From Moraxellaceae bacterium (lineage in GTDB: Bacteria > Pseudomonadota > Gammaproteobacteria > Pseudomonadales > Moraxellaceae): DNA of 64,000 nt. Location: the NCBI GenBank assembly GCA_004173455.1, contig SECL01000016.1, forward strand, positions 1-64,000. Direction: 5' to 3'. Position 1 is the stretch's first letter. Every line of letters starts with the position of its first letter. Made by a program: the position numbers and the translations under genes. Under the pieces are notes generated by a model. It was given only the letters and a program-made list of their open reading frames with translations. It searched no databases and had not been told where the DNA came from. This document shows, one piece after another, positions 17,935 to 27,377 of this stretch.

Positions 17935-20790
17935 TTACTTCATTGCAACCATCACCCGAATGGAATCCGGCACTAACGATAGCTGCTGCAGCAATTGTAC
18001 CCCCTGTGCCTGCTGTTCTTTCAGGCGCTCCAGTTCATCCTCACGAATGCTGGGGTTGTGTTCTTTTAGGTAAGTCAGGCGGTCAATTTCCTGCTGCAGG
18101 CGATCATTGTACCGCTTGCGGGCAGTTTCGCTAAAACTTTGCACTTGCGCTTTAGCCAGTTGCTCTGCCTGTTTGTAGCGTTCCTCAATGACTTCGCGGC
18201 GCAGTTTGACCACTTGCCGCGCATTATTCATATCCAGACGATGCACATACGGATGCAGCATGGCCGGATTGATCTTGGCCGATAAATCCTGCCCACTTTC
18301 ATTGAGCAATACCCGAATGAGCTGCTGTGGCAAGCTGGCCACCAGATTCAGCACTTTCGGTGCAATCACTTCAACCCGAAACCACATTTCCATCATGAGG
18401 CTGCCTTGCGGAATCGCCGCGCTTTTCAGCACTGCCACACTGGTATTGCCAAAAGACTGGGTATGCACCATCTCAAAAATACTGTTGGTAAAGGGGTGCT
18501 CTAGCGTAATGTACTGGGCATCTTCACGCTGCTGGGCTTGTTCGCGTGAGAATGTTGCCGTCATGCCCTCTTCATCCAGTAACAAGCCTTCTACCTGCAT
18601 CTGGTCGGAAGGACGCACAATCAGCGTACCATCACTTTGCTCTTCAAAGTCAATATTGGTGGCGGCCAGAAAGCGCGTCATAAAGTCTGGTAGTGGATTT
18701 TGCTCATCCTGATCTTCCAGTGCCTTAACGATGCGTGCAGCGACCTTTGGACGACAGGAATTAAATTCCAGCAGGCGATCACGGCCACTTTGCAACTCAT
18801 CTTCCAGTGCTATACGCTCACTGTTGACGACATCCAGTAAGTCTTCAAAAACCTCATCCTGATTATTTTGCGTAGGATCATTGAGCAAACAATCCTTAAG
18901 CTCGACAATGTGATTTTCCTGCAATACCTGTGCAGTGGGTGAAATATTGCTAAAAATGTTCAGGGCTTCGTTGTACCAGCGGAACATGCGTTCCTGCGCA
19001 GTGCCGACAAAATATGGCACATGAATCTGAATGCGGTTTTGCTGGCCAATACGATCCAGCCGACCAATTCGCTGCTCCAGCACATCAGGATTGGACGGCA
19101 GATCAAATAAAATCAGGTCACTGGCAAACTGAAAGTTACGGCCTTCCGAACCAATTTCAGAACACAATAGAATCTGTGCACCATAGCCTTCTTCGGCAAA
19201 ATAAGCTGCCGCTTGGTCACGCTCCAGCAAACTCATGCCTTCATGGAACATGGCAGTGCGAATGCCACCATGAATGCGCAATGCAGTTTCCAATGATTCA
19301 ACCACCGGGCCACTGCGGGCAATCAGCAAAACTTTTTTGTGTTTTAAATCCTTGCGCAGAATGTCCATCAGCCACGGCAGGCGGGCATCATGTTCCATCC
19401 ATGCACCATCGAGCTGGGTTTCTTCAAACCACATTTGCTCACGCAGCTTGCCGGTTAATGGCCAATGCGCTGGCGCTGGCAATGGCGCAGGAATACAGTC
19501 ACGTCCAGGGAAGCCTGAAATCGCTTCACGGGTATTGCGAAATAAAATCCGGCCTGTGCCATGACGATCCAGTAACTCATTAATGGCACGATAGCGTGCT
19601 TCACTGTCCTGCTCGACTTCATGACCAAGCAGCTCAACCAGAACTTGCTGATGCTGTTCATCTAATGGCTCATCAGACATCAGCACTTCAGCAATTTGAG
19701 CAGTCTGGCTGTATTGTGCTTCTTCTTCCAGAAAGTGATCCAGTGTGTCAAAACGCTGTGGATCCAGCAAGCGCAAGCGGGCAAAATGGCTATCCACACC
19801 CAGTTGCTCAGGGGTTGCTGTCAGTAGCAATACACCGGGAGTCTGGGCTGCAAATTCTGCGACCAGATCATAGCGGTCATTGCCAACGCCTTCACCCGTT
19901 TCCGGGTCTTCATGCCAGGTCAGGTGATGCGCTTCATCAATCACTAGCAAGTCAAAGCCAGCTTCCAAAGCCTGTTGTTTGAGGTCGTCGTGATCCAGCA
20001 GCAAGTCTATGCTGGCAATAATGCATTGTTCGGTTAAAAATGGATTACTTTCTTCATCATGTTCTTTGATTGATGCCGTGCGCGTTAAGTCAAACAGGGA
20101 AAATTGCAGATTAAAACGGCGACGCATTTCAATCATCCACTGATATTGCAGGGAATCCGGCACCAGAATCAAAATACGTTCACTACGGCCAGTTTGCAGC
20201 TGCTGATGAATAATCAGACCCGCTTCAATGGTTTTGCCAAGACCAACTTCATCGGCCAGCAGCACGCGTGGCGCTAGGCGGCGGCCGACTTCATGCGCAA
20301 TATAAAGCTGATGCGGAATCAAGCCAACACGGGGGCCAAGCAGACCACGTAACGGACTAATCGCCATGCGGCTTTGCATCAGCAAGGCTTCAATGCGCAG
20401 GTCATACCACTCTTTGGATTCAATCTGGCTGGCCAGCAGGCGGTCTAGCGGACGCGCCAACTGGATATTGGCACCCAGCCGAGTTTCATTCATGCTTTTA
20501 CGTTGTTCCCCATTAGGGCAAACCACGTTATAACGCATCACGCCATTTACATTTTCGGCATTTTCTACCTGCCACTCCTGCCCATCCTGATCACTAAACC
20601 AGTCACCCTGTTTAAACAGGATACGGGACAGCGGCGCATTGGCGCGGGCATACACACGCGTTTCATCGCTTTTGGGGAATAAAATGCTAATGGTACGTTC
20701 ATCGACATCGACCAAAACACCTAAACCAAGTTCTGACTCTGTGTCTGATAACCAACGTTGTCCAATGGCAAAATCTTGCAATTCATTCAC
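17935..20790 (-). CDS. rapA: RNA polymerase-associated ATPase RapA (HepA)
   Basis: Swi2/Snf2-type translocase that binds RNA polymerase and promotes its recycling after termination. The 951-residue protein matches RapA in length. The N-terminal Tudor-like region begins GQRWLSDTESELGLG. The helicase core carries motif I LADEVGLGKTIEAGLI, the DEAH box VIDEAHHL and motif III LLTATPEQLG. The second lobe has GSEGRNFQFA and LEQRIGRLDRIGQ. The C-terminal RapA-specific domain follows. It is a single unit upstream of the small AT-rich gene, with rluA in the same direction about 190 bases further upstream. Confidence 0.95.
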   Translation of the reverse strand: MNELQDFAIGQRWLSDTESELGLGVLVDVDERTISILFPKSDETRVYARANAPLSRILFKQGDWFSDQDGQEWQVENAENVNGVMRYNVVCPNGEQRKSMNETRLGANIQLARPLDRLLASQIESKEWYDLRIEALLMQSRMAISPLRGLLGPRVGLIPHQLYIAHEVGRRLAPRVLLADEVGLGKTIEAGLIIHQQLQTGRSERILILVPDSLQYQWMIEMRRRFNLQFSLFDLTRTASIKEHDEESNPFLTEQCIIASIDLLLDHDDLKQQALEAGFDLLVIDEAHHLTWHEDPETGEGVGNDRYDLVAEFAAQTPGVLLLTATPEQLGVDSHFARLRLLDPQRFDTLDHFLEEEAQYSQTAQIAEVLMSDEPLDEQHQQVLVELLGHEVEQDSEARYRAINELLDRHGTGRILFRNTREAISGFPGRDCIPAPLPAPAHWPLTGKLREQMWFEETQLDGAWMEHDARLPWLMDILRKDLKHKKVLLIARSGPVVESLETALRIHGGIRTAMFHEGMSLLERDQAAAYFAEEGYGAQILLCSEIGSEGRNFQFASDLILFDLPSNPDVLEQRIGRLDRIGQQNRIQIHVPYFVGTAQERMFRWYNEALNIFSNISPTAQVLQENHIVELKDCLLNDPTQNNQDEVFEDLLDVVNSERIALEDELQSGRDRLLEFNSCRPKVAARIVKALEDQDEQNPLPDFMTRFLAATNIDFEEQSDGTLIVRPSDQMQVEGLLLDEEGMTATFSREQAQQREDAQYITLEHPFTNSIFEMVHTQSFGNTSVAVLKSAAIPQGSLMMEMWFRVEVIAPKVLNLVASLPQQLIRVLLNESGQDLSAKINPAMLHPYVHRLDMNNARQVVKLRREVIEERYKQAEQLAKAQVQSFSETARKRYNDRLQQEIDRLTYLKEHNPSIREDELERLKEQQAQGVQLLQQLSLVPDSIRVMVAMK

Positions 20791-20976
20791 CTTATCTTTT
20801 GCAATTATTACAGCACACGCATTTATAGCCCAATGGATTGAAGCCCAAATCGTGCGGCGCGCATTCTCTCATATCTACTGTGCATTTTGCTTGCGTTTTT
20901 GTATAAAACTCGCCAGTAACGGAGTTTTATGCGTGATGTACGTGGCAAAGGCCAGCAAAAACAACAGACCAGTTGT

Positions 20977-21618
20977 TTAAAATGGTGCTGGGCAGACAAA
21001 ATTCAATGTTTGGCCAGTCACTGGATGAAAAAAAGACAACTGCTCGGCATGCAGGCACAAGCGCGGCATCAGTTCACAGGCCGCTGCGCTGGCATATAAC
21101 TCATCCCCCACAATAGCGTGTCCCAGATACTGCATGTGTACCCGAAGCTGATGTGAGCGTCCGGTAATTGGCGTGAGTTTAACGCGCGTGACAGGTTGAT
21201 GATTGATTTCAAATTGCTCAACCGCCTGCCAGTGCGTCAGGGCAGGTTTATGATAGGCAGGATCAGCAATGTGTAGCGGTGGCCGCGTGGGATCATAATT
21301 AACCGGCACTTCCACACTACCCTCACCGCTTAGATGGCCACTCACCAGCGCGTGATACTGCTTGTTAGTTTGCCGATTTTGAAACTGTTTTGAAATATGG
21401 CTTTGCGCCGCTTTGTTTAAAGCAAATACCAGAATGCCCGAGGTATCACGATCCAGCCGATGAATGAGTAAGGTACTGGGCTCATCGACCAGCAAGCGGT
21501 TGATCACACAATCGGTCAGATCCCCTTTGCCCGGCACACTGAGCAATCCAGCGGGTTTGTTAATCACAATAAAATGTTCATCGCGGTGGATGAGGGTTTG
21601 TTGCAGAAAATTAGTCAT
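20977..21618 (-). CDS. rluA: RluA-family pseudouridine synthase
   Basis: Converts specific uridines to pseudouridine in rRNA (and, for RluA itself, in some tRNAs). At 213 residues it is the short form without an S4 domain, as in RluA. Characteristic segments: FIVINKPAGLLSVPG, the catalytic HRLDRDTSG with its Asp, the KQYHALVSG strand, and PITGRSHQLRVHMQYLGHAI, plus LCLHAEQLSF near the end. The RluA assignment over other subfamilies rests on size and overall resemblance. It sits next to rapA, a pairing also seen in E. coli. Confidence 0.9.
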   Translation of the reverse strand: MTNFLQQTLIHRDEHFIVINKPAGLLSVPGKGDLTDCVINRLLVDEPSTLLIHRLDRDTSGILVFALNKAAQSHISKQFQNRQTNKQYHALVSGHLSGEGSVEVPVNYDPTRPPLHIADPAYHKPALTHWQAVEQFEINHQPVTRVKLTPITGRSHQLRVHMQYLGHAIVGDELYASAAACELMPRLCLHAEQLSFFHPVTGQTLNFVCPAPF

Positions 21619-21690
21619 AATTCGGTCAAGGTTCTTAAATTAGCTGGATGGCTTATAGCAAAATTATTAGCGTCAAGTTATAAGATCAGA

Positions 21691-22110
21691 TTAAATCTGC
21701 CACGGATTTAATAAGTTAACCCCAGTTTCCTTAAAATCGATAATATTCCGGGTCACAACTGTCATGCCATGGGTAATGGCAGTTGCTGCAATCAACGCAT
21801 CTCGTTCAGAACGGGGATCTGGCACATGTAAGCGCGCACAGGCTAGTGCAACTTTGGTATCAACAGCCAGAATCCTTTTTTCAAAGGCAGGTAATACTTG
21901 CTGATCCAGCCATTGCCGTAATAATTGACCTTGCTGAAAATCACGGCGCTCCACTCTTAATACGCCAGTTTCTAGTTCCATAATACTAATGGCTGACATA
22001 TAAAGCTCAGGAAGAACCAACCGATTTGCCCATTGTGCAAATTGCGGATCAGCTTTACCAGTGTGTACTTTTCGCAGCTCGGAAATGACATTAGTATCTA
22101 ATAATAACAT
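21691..22110 (-). CDS. vapC: PIN-domain ribonuclease toxin (VapC/FitB type)
   Basis: Predicted metal-dependent RNase toxin. PIN-domain acidic residues are visible as LLLDTNVISELRK (first Asp), MELETGV (Glu), RSERDALIAATAI (Asp) and VVTRNIIDF (last Asp region). At 139 residues it has normal length and all acidic positions appear intact, so it should be active. Its ATG (22110-22108) overlaps the antitoxin stop by one base (TGATG), ensuring coupled translation. The partner is a Phd/YefM-type antitoxin rather than a classical VapB, a combination common for FitB-like toxins. Confidence 0.9.
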   Translation of the reverse strand: MLLLDTNVISELRKVHTGKADPQFAQWANRLVLPELYMSAISIMELETGVLRVERRDFQQGQLLRQWLDQQVLPAFEKRILAVDTKVALACARLHVPDPRSERDALIAATAITHGMTVVTRNIIDFKETGVNLLNPWQI

Positions 22111-22352
22111 CAGTCAAAATTCACTGGCTTTAAGTGCAGGCTGGTTTTTACAGCTTCAAAATCAATCTCATCAGGACAACTTAACAATTCGGTGATTTTT
22201 GGCTGCACACTCAACATTTTTTGATATTCATCATAGCTCAGCAATACATGCGTAGGTTTACCGCGCTCCGTAATCACCACAGGGTTTTGCACACTTTTAC
22301 GCTTGGCTTGGCCAATATCCTGATTAAATTCACGACTGCTAATTTGAATCAT
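22110..22352 (-). CDS. Phd/YefM-family antitoxin
   Basis: An 80-residue DNA-binding antitoxin partnered with the PIN toxin. It opens with MIQISSREFNQDIGQAKR, typical of Phd/YefM proteins, followed by NPVVITERGKPTHVLLSYDEY, the conserved central strand. The disordered C-terminal part should wrap the toxin. The start at 22352 is chosen because GAGGAG lies 7 bases upstream; the frame stays open for 23 further codons upstream without conservation. An 18-base palindrome 85 bases upstream is a likely autoregulatory operator. Confidence 0.9.
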   Translation of the reverse strand: MIQISSREFNQDIGQAKRKSVQNPVVITERGKPTHVLLSYDEYQKMLSVQPKITELLSCPDEIDFEAVKTSLHLKPVNFD

Positions 22353-22436
22353 GCTTCGCCTCCTCATTTTAATAATCGGTGTGCAAGAATTCATTGATAA
22401 AAACCAATCCACAAAAATCAATCGATGAAAATCACT

Positions 22437-22454
22437 TGTAGTAATGTTACTACA
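22437..22454. promoter_or_regulatory. palindrome upstream of the toxin-antitoxin operon, probable operator
   Basis: TGTAGTAA-TG-TTACTACA is a perfect 8-base inverted repeat with a 2-base centre. It lies in the promoter region of the antitoxin gene (complement), with TTGTAT just upstream as a possible -35 element. Toxin-antitoxin complexes of this class bind such palindromes to repress themselves. Confidence 0.55.
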
Positions 22455-22511
22455 TTTTAGAGAAATACAATAGGTTGCTGATTTTGGTTTTAGGATTAAA
22501 GCTAAAGTTCA

Positions 22512-22549
22512 TGCAAATGCACTCAATTTGCTTAGTGAGTGCATTTGCA
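22512..22549. repeat. 14-base perfect inverted repeat between hemL and the toxin-antitoxin operon
   Basis: TGCAAATGCACTCA pairs perfectly with TGAGTGCATTTGCA around a 10-base loop. On the minus strand (downstream of hemL) no T run follows, so it is not a canonical hemL terminator. On the plus strand it is followed by a T-rich stretch, but no plus-strand gene precedes it. It may still act as a weak terminator or RNA-stabilising stem. Confidence 0.7.
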
Positions 22550-22576
22550 GCTTTCTTATTTTTTATAAAAAGTGAC

Positions 22577-23881
22577 TCAGGCAACCATCTCGGCAAATAC
22601 TTCCTTCGCGATAGCAATGGTTTTTTCAATATCGGCATCGCTATGCACACTGGAAATAAAGCCTGCTTCAAACGCTGAAGGTGCTAGATAAACGCCGCGC
22701 TTGAGCATGCCATGAAAAAACTGCTTAAACGCCTCAATATTGCAATGGGTCATGGCTTCAAAACTGGACAAGTCATCTGAATCGGTAAAGTACAGGCCAA
22801 ACATGCCACCCACCGCCTGCGTTTTAAAGGCAATACCCGCGTCATCAGCAGCCTGTTGCAAACCTGCCAGTAACTTAGCCAGTTGTGCTTCCAGCTGCTC
22901 ATAAAAACCGGGCTGGGTTAGGTGCTTGAACATGGCAAGTCCTGCTCGCATGGCCAACGGATTACCTGACAGCGTGCCTGCCTGATACACACCACCCAAT
23001 GGCGCAATGCACTGCATAATTTCTTTTTTGCCACCAAATGCACCAACTGGTAGCCCTGCACCAATAATCTTGCCTAGCGTGGTGATATCAGCTTGCACGC
23101 CATAACGCTGCTGTGCGCCGCCCAATGCCACCCGAAATCCGGTCATGACTTCATCAATAATTAACACGCTACCGGCTTTGTCGCACTCATCACGTAAGCA
23201 TTGCAAAAAGCCGTCTACAGGAATGACCAGATTCATATTACCGGCAACAGGTTCCACAATAATGCCTGCAATCTCTGATCCAAACTCGGCAAAACACTGT
23301 TGCACGGCTGCAATATCGTTATAGGGCAAAATAATCGTATGTTTGGCAAAATCTTCCGGTACGCCTAAGGACGTGGGTACACCTAGCGTCAGCATCCCTG
23401 AACCGGATTTCACCAGTAAAGAGTCGGCATGGCCGTGGTAGCAACCTTCAAACTTAACGATCTTGTCGCGTCCGGTATAACCGCGTGCCAAACGAATGGC
23501 ACTCATGCAGGCTTCGGTGCCTGAGCTGGTCATCCGCACCATTTCAATGGAAGGCATAATCTCGCAAATCAGGTCTGCCACCGTGGTTTCTGTGGGTGTT
23601 GGCGCACCAAAACTCAGGCCATCTGCGGCGGCTTGCTGCACGGCACTCACAATATCTGGATGCGCATGACCAAGAATCATGGGTCCCCATGAACCCACAT
23701 AATCAATATACTGCTTTCCTTCAGCGTCCCACAGATAAGCACCTTGGGCTTTGCTAATGAAAACCGGTGTGCCGCCGACACCTTTAAACGCACGAACAGG
23801 CGAATTGACGCCACCAGGAATATGCTGGCTGGCAGCCGCAAAAAGTTCAGCGTTGGAGGTTGTTGATACGGGCTGGGTCAT
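22577..23881 (-). CDS. hemL: glutamate-1-semialdehyde 2,1-aminomutase HemL
   Basis: Pyridoxal-phosphate enzyme making 5-aminolevulinate for heme synthesis. The 434 residues from ATG 23881 include [17 protein letters not shown] near the start, [13 protein letters not shown], the [21 protein letters not shown] segment, the class III aminotransferase signature with [12 protein letters not shown], and [18 protein letters not shown] containing the cofactor-binding Lys. The upstream in-frame start (12 residues earlier) adds an unconserved cysteine-rich tail and is unlikely. It follows the DUF2939 gene and thiE on the same strand; hemL next to thiE is common in gammaproteobacteria. Confidence 0.97.
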   Translation of the reverse strand: MTQPVSTTSNAELFAAASQHIPGGVNSPVRAFKGVGGTPVFISKAQGAYLWDAEGKQYIDYVGSWGPMILGHAHPDIVSAVQQAAADGLSFGAPTPTETTVADLICEIMPSIEMVRMTSSGTEACMSAIRLARGYTGRDKIVKFEGCYHGHADSLLVKSGSGMLTLGVPTSLGVPEDFAKHTIILPYNDIAAVQQCFAEFGSEIAGIIVEPVAGNMNLVIPVDGFLQCLRDECDKAGSVLIIDEVMTGFRVALGGAQQRYGVQADITTLGKIIGAGLPVGAFGGKKEIMQCIAPLGGVYQAGTLSGNPLAMRAGLAMFKHLTQPGFYEQLEAQLAKLLAGLQQAADDAGIAFKTQAVGGMFGLYFTDSDDLSSFEAMTHCNIEAFKQFFHGMLKRGVYLAPSAFEAGFISSVHSDADIEKTIAIAKEVFAEMVA

Positions 23882-24125
23882 ACATTCACCACAAGACAAG
23901 TCAGTAAAAAAGCACACTACCGCATTCAGGATTGGGCTATCAAAATAATTCGCCTACAGAGTACCGATACGATTAACGTGCGCTACGAAACCATCAGTTT
24001 AATGGGCAGTAGTGTAGCGTGAAAAGATACTCAAGCGTTGTGAATTGTTTAATGGATAAAACTAGCGCGCTAAAAAAGTAAGATCAAGTCAGACTAAAGT
24101 CACATGACGCCAAGCCAGCATACCG

Positions 24126-24806
24126 TCAGGGCAAAATGATATTACTGAGTTTCCAGCCTAAACCCGATCGGGTAAGTACATAACGCACCGACTGGCTTTC
24201 TGAATGCTGCTGAACAATACTGAACTGGTTAACACCATCAAAGTGATATTGCCATTGCGCATGTGAATGGCTGGTGTACATAGGTTGTAATGCATTCACT
24301 GGATAAGCAGCCAGCGTTTGGCTGGTGGCGGCGTGTGAACTACCAGTTTGCACCTTTTGGTAGTCTGTTGTGCTTTGATAATCTGTATCGTTTTGATAAT
24401 TTGTGATGTTGTCGCTTGGCTCGCCTTGGACGTTAGTTAGACCTTCTATTTGCTGGAGATCATGTTCAAAACTACGGATGTTACTGACCAGCGTAATAAT
24501 TGAAGTCGGGGTAACGCTACGATTGAGCATACTATCAATCGCCTGACTGGCAACATTATAGGTTAGGCTCCCAAAAAAGCTGCCGTTCTGAGGTAGCGAG
24601 ATTTTTTGTTCAAGTTTGTCTTGAAGCTGCGCCTTAAGGTTACGCTTGAGCAGGGTAAAATCAATATAAGGGGCGAGCTTATCACTGCTTTTTTGCTCCA
24701 CGGCCTGTTTAATTTGATAAACCGTATAATAAGGACTCACGATTTGCCAGACAATAAAAGCCAGAAAGACTAAAACAGCAGCTCCCTGCTTCTTCATATC
24801 CATCAA
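24126..24806 (-). CDS. DUF2939-family membrane-anchored protein
   Basis: A 226-residue protein with an N-terminal hydrophobic segment (AAVLVFLAFIVWQIVSPYY), followed directly by the DUF2939 signature TVYQIKQAVEQKSSDKLAPYIDFTLLKRNLKAQL, in which the YxIxxAxxxxDxxxLxxYVDFxxxRxxL pattern is easily seen. The middle contains an odd repeat-like run, NYQNDTDYQSTTDYQKVQT, encoded by near-repeated codons (about 24358-24412). The remainder forms a beta-rich C-terminal domain, likely periplasmic. It sits between thiE and hemL. Its function is unknown. Confidence 0.8.
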   Translation of the reverse strand: MMDMKKQGAAVLVFLAFIVWQIVSPYYTVYQIKQAVEQKSSDKLAPYIDFTLLKRNLKAQLQDKLEQKISLPQNGSFFGSLTYNVASQAIDSMLNRSVTPTSIITLVSNIRSFEHDLQQIEGLTNVQGEPSDNITNYQNDTDYQSTTDYQKVQTGSSHAATSQTLAAYPVNALQPMYTSHSHAQWQYHFDGVNQFSIVQQHSESQSVRYVLTRSGLGWKLSNIILP

Positions 24807-24916
24807 CCACTCGTTACGCCAACAAGTTCATTAGCCTAACCAATTACACGTGTTCACAGATTTTCTTTTTTGTGTAGGTTTGTGTTAAACAATGTAAACC
24901 AGCAGTTAATTGGCCT

Positions 24917-25531
24917 TTAATTTGACAACACTACTTGCCACGCCTTGCTGCGTTGTGCTACCTGCGTCAGGCTAAGATTAAGCACATCCCCCACGACCGC
25001 ATAAAGGTCAATATTTAATGCAATCAATGGCTGAATGTTTTCAATAGTCAAGCCACCAATCACACAAATCGGCAACGCAAACTGTGCCTTGGCCTGCTGC
25101 AAAGTAGCAAGACTAACGCGCTGGGCATGAGGTTTGGTAGTAGAAGGAAAAACTGCGCCAAACGCCAGATAACTTGCGCCATCATTAGCAGCCTGTGTGG
25201 CTAGTGCCAGCGAATCATGACAGGTTCTACCAATAATTGCCTGTGCGCCAAGCTGCGCTCTGGCCTTAACGAGTGAACCATCACCCTGCCCCAAATGCAG
25301 ACCACAGTCAAATTGCTGCGCCAGTGCCAGATTATCATTAATGACCAAAGGCACTTGATATCGCTGACAAAGCTGAAGCAATGCGTCAACTTCTTGAAGC
25401 TGCATTGCAGGAACTATATTTTTGCGGCGATATTGAATCAGTCCAATAGAAGCATTTTGCATGGCAATATGCAGCTTTTGATACAGCAGATCAAATGCAT
25501 CATCATTAGTAATTAAATACAATCCGCGCAT
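24917..25531 (-). CDS. thiE: thiamine-phosphate synthase ThiE
   Basis: Joins hydroxymethylpyrimidine diphosphate and thiazole phosphate to make thiamine phosphate. The 204-residue TIM barrel starts MRGLYLITNDD. It shows IGLIQYRRKN (diphosphate binding), VPLVINDNLALAQQFDCGLHLGQGD, IIGRTCHD, ASYLAFGAVFPSTTKPHA and a final ICVIGGLTIENI phosphate site. QYRRKN departs slightly from the usual QLR.K motif but keeps the basic residues. A start 15 codons upstream (25576) is possible. It works in the same pathway as ThiS-ThiG at 39.2-40.3 kb. No TPP riboswitch motif was found upstream. Confidence 0.9.
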   Translation of the reverse strand: MRGLYLITNDDAFDLLYQKLHIAMQNASIGLIQYRRKNIVPAMQLQEVDALLQLCQRYQVPLVINDNLALAQQFDCGLHLGQGDGSLVKARAQLGAQAIIGRTCHDSLALATQAANDGASYLAFGAVFPSTTKPHAQRVSLATLQQAKAQFALPICVIGGLTIENIQPLIALNIDLYAVVGDVLNLSLTQVAQRSKAWQVVLSN

Positions 25532-25596
25532 TGGGAATTTTGTCCTTATCTGGCCAACAAATGACGGCTCAACCATTTAATATATAGCAGACACAA

Positions 25597-25669
25597 AAAA
25601 GCGCAGAGGCTTTGTGGTGTTTTGCCAACAGGTTTAATGCTGCTTGGCAAATTCCGACCCTGCGCTTTT
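25597..25669 (-). terminator. compound stem-loop with T run between purF and thiE
   Basis: An outer perfect 10-base stem (AAAAGCGCAG / CTGCGCTTTT) encloses an inner stem (TTTGCCAA / TTGGCAAA plus CAG/CTG). On the minus strand the outer stem is followed by TTTTTT, so it can terminate purF transcription. The nested architecture, about 73 bases, is larger than an ordinary terminator. Confidence 0.65.
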
Positions 25670-25765
25670 AAAGCACTATATTTTTGAAGCCTGCATCCTT
25701 AAAGCGGTTGTTTTAGAAATAGGCTTTTAACGTCCTACTTTTAAAACAACAGTGTGCGCTGTAAA

Positions 25766-27310
25766 TCAGGCTTCTTCCCGAATGCCAGTCATATCAACTG
25801 GAGTATTTTCAGAGGACACATCAATCACTGCACTTTTTACGGCTATTTTTGCTTGATCATTCCGACGGGCTTCCAGACGATTCAGATAACTTTCATCAAT
25901 TCCCTCGGTCACATACACGCCATTAAATACCGAACAGTCAAACTCACGTACCGGTGATTTGCTGCTTTTGGTTGCATCAATCAGGTCTTCGAGATCCTGA
26001 AAAATCAGGCGGTCTGCCCCAATAATGGTACGCACTTCTTCAACACTATGGCCAGATGCAATCAACTCGCTCTTGGCAGGCATATCAATGCCATAGACAT
26101 TGGGAAACATGACTGGTGGCGCTGCCGATGCAAAGAATACTTTAGCCGCACCCGATTCACGAGCCATTTGAATAATTTCATGGCAAGTGGTGCCGCGCAC
26201 AATCGAATCATCAATCAACAGGACATTTTTGCCCTTAAACTCCAGATCAACCGGATTGAGTTTCTGGCGAACTGATTTTTTACGCTGCTGCTGACCAGGC
26301 ATAATAAACGTGCGGCCAATATAGCGATTTTTCATAAAGCCTTCGCGGAATTTCACACCTAGATGATGCGCCAATTCCAGTGCGGCGGTACGACTAGTAT
26401 CCGGAATGGGAATGACCACATCAATCTCATGGTCTTCGCCCCACTCGCGCAGGATTTTTTGCGCCAGTTTTTCACCCATACGCAGGCGTGATTTATACAC
26501 CGAAATACCATCAATAATGGAATCTGGACGCGCAAAATACACAAACTCAAAAATGCACGGTGCGTAACGGAATTCCTTGGCACACTGCTTGGTAAATATC
26601 TGGTTATCCGAATTGATAAAAATAGCCTCACCCGGCGCCACATCGCGAATCACTTTAAAGCCCAGCGAAGTCAGTGCCACCGATTCAGAGGCAATCATAT
26701 ATTCCACACCCCCGGCTTCGTTCAAACGCATGCCATAGGTTAATGGACGGATGCCATTAGGATCACGAAAACCCAGCAAGCCATGACCAGTAATCATGGC
26801 CACGACGGCATATGCCCCTTCGCAGCGCTGATGCACCCGGGAAACAGCGTCAAAAATATCGTTTTCGCCCGGCACTTCTTTACCCAATGCCTGTAGCTCA
26901 TGGGCAAATACGTTTAGCAGCACTTCGGAATCGGAATCTGTGTTGATATGACGCAAATCGGTCTTGAACAGATCACGACTAATTTCAATGGCATTGGTCA
27001 GGTTACCATTGTGCGCCAGCGTAATTCCGTAGGGGGAATTGACATAAAATGGCTGGGCTTCTGCACTGCTGGAAGAACCGGCAGTGGGGTAACGCACATG
27101 ACCAATCCCAAAATTACCCACCAGCCGCATCATGTGGCGTGTATGAAATACATCACGCACCATACCGTTTTCCTTACGTAAAAACAGGCGGCCGTCCTGA
27201 CAGGTAACTATTCCGGCGGCATCCTGTCCGCGATGCTGTAACATGGTTAAGGCATCATATAACGTTTGGTTGACTGGCGCTAAACCGGCAACACCAACGA
27301 CTCCACACAT
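25766..27310 (-). CDS. purF: amidophosphoribosyltransferase PurF
   Basis: First committed enzyme of purine synthesis, transferring glutamine amide nitrogen to PRPP. The 514-residue protein starts [15 protein letters not shown], with the N-terminal nucleophile Cys exposed after Met removal. The Ntn glutaminase domain includes [13 protein letters not shown] and [14 protein letters not shown]. The phosphoribosyltransferase domain carries the PRPP-binding motif [18 protein letters not shown] near residue 365. It is the last gene of pyrD-cvpA-purF, with cvpA 67 bases upstream, the classical arrangement. Confidence 0.98.
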   Translation of the reverse strand: MCGVVGVAGLAPVNQTLYDALTMLQHRGQDAAGIVTCQDGRLFLRKENGMVRDVFHTRHMMRLVGNFGIGHVRYPTAGSSSSAEAQPFYVNSPYGITLAHNGNLTNAIEISRDLFKTDLRHINTDSDSEVLLNVFAHELQALGKEVPGENDIFDAVSRVHQRCEGAYAVVAMITGHGLLGFRDPNGIRPLTYGMRLNEAGGVEYMIASESVALTSLGFKVIRDVAPGEAIFINSDNQIFTKQCAKEFRYAPCIFEFVYFARPDSIIDGISVYKSRLRMGEKLAQKILREWGEDHEIDVVIPIPDTSRTAALELAHHLGVKFREGFMKNRYIGRTFIMPGQQQRKKSVRQKLNPVDLEFKGKNVLLIDDSIVRGTTCHEIIQMARESGAAKVFFASAAPPVMFPNVYGIDMPAKSELIASGHSVEEVRTIIGADRLIFQDLEDLIDATKSSKSPVREFDCSVFNGVYVTEGIDESYLNRLEARRNDQAKIAVKSAVIDVSSENTPVDMTGIREEA

Positions 27311-27377
27311 AGCGACCTCGCAGACAGGCTAGGTAAATAAACTGATCAAAATATCAGTTTAATAAGAAATAAATGAA

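Noticed and set aside
25532-25765. TPP riboswitch upstream of thiE
   Set aside because: The CUGAGA and ACCUGAUCUGGAUAAUGCC-type motifs are absent on the coding strand. The stem-loop there looks like a terminator or small RNA.
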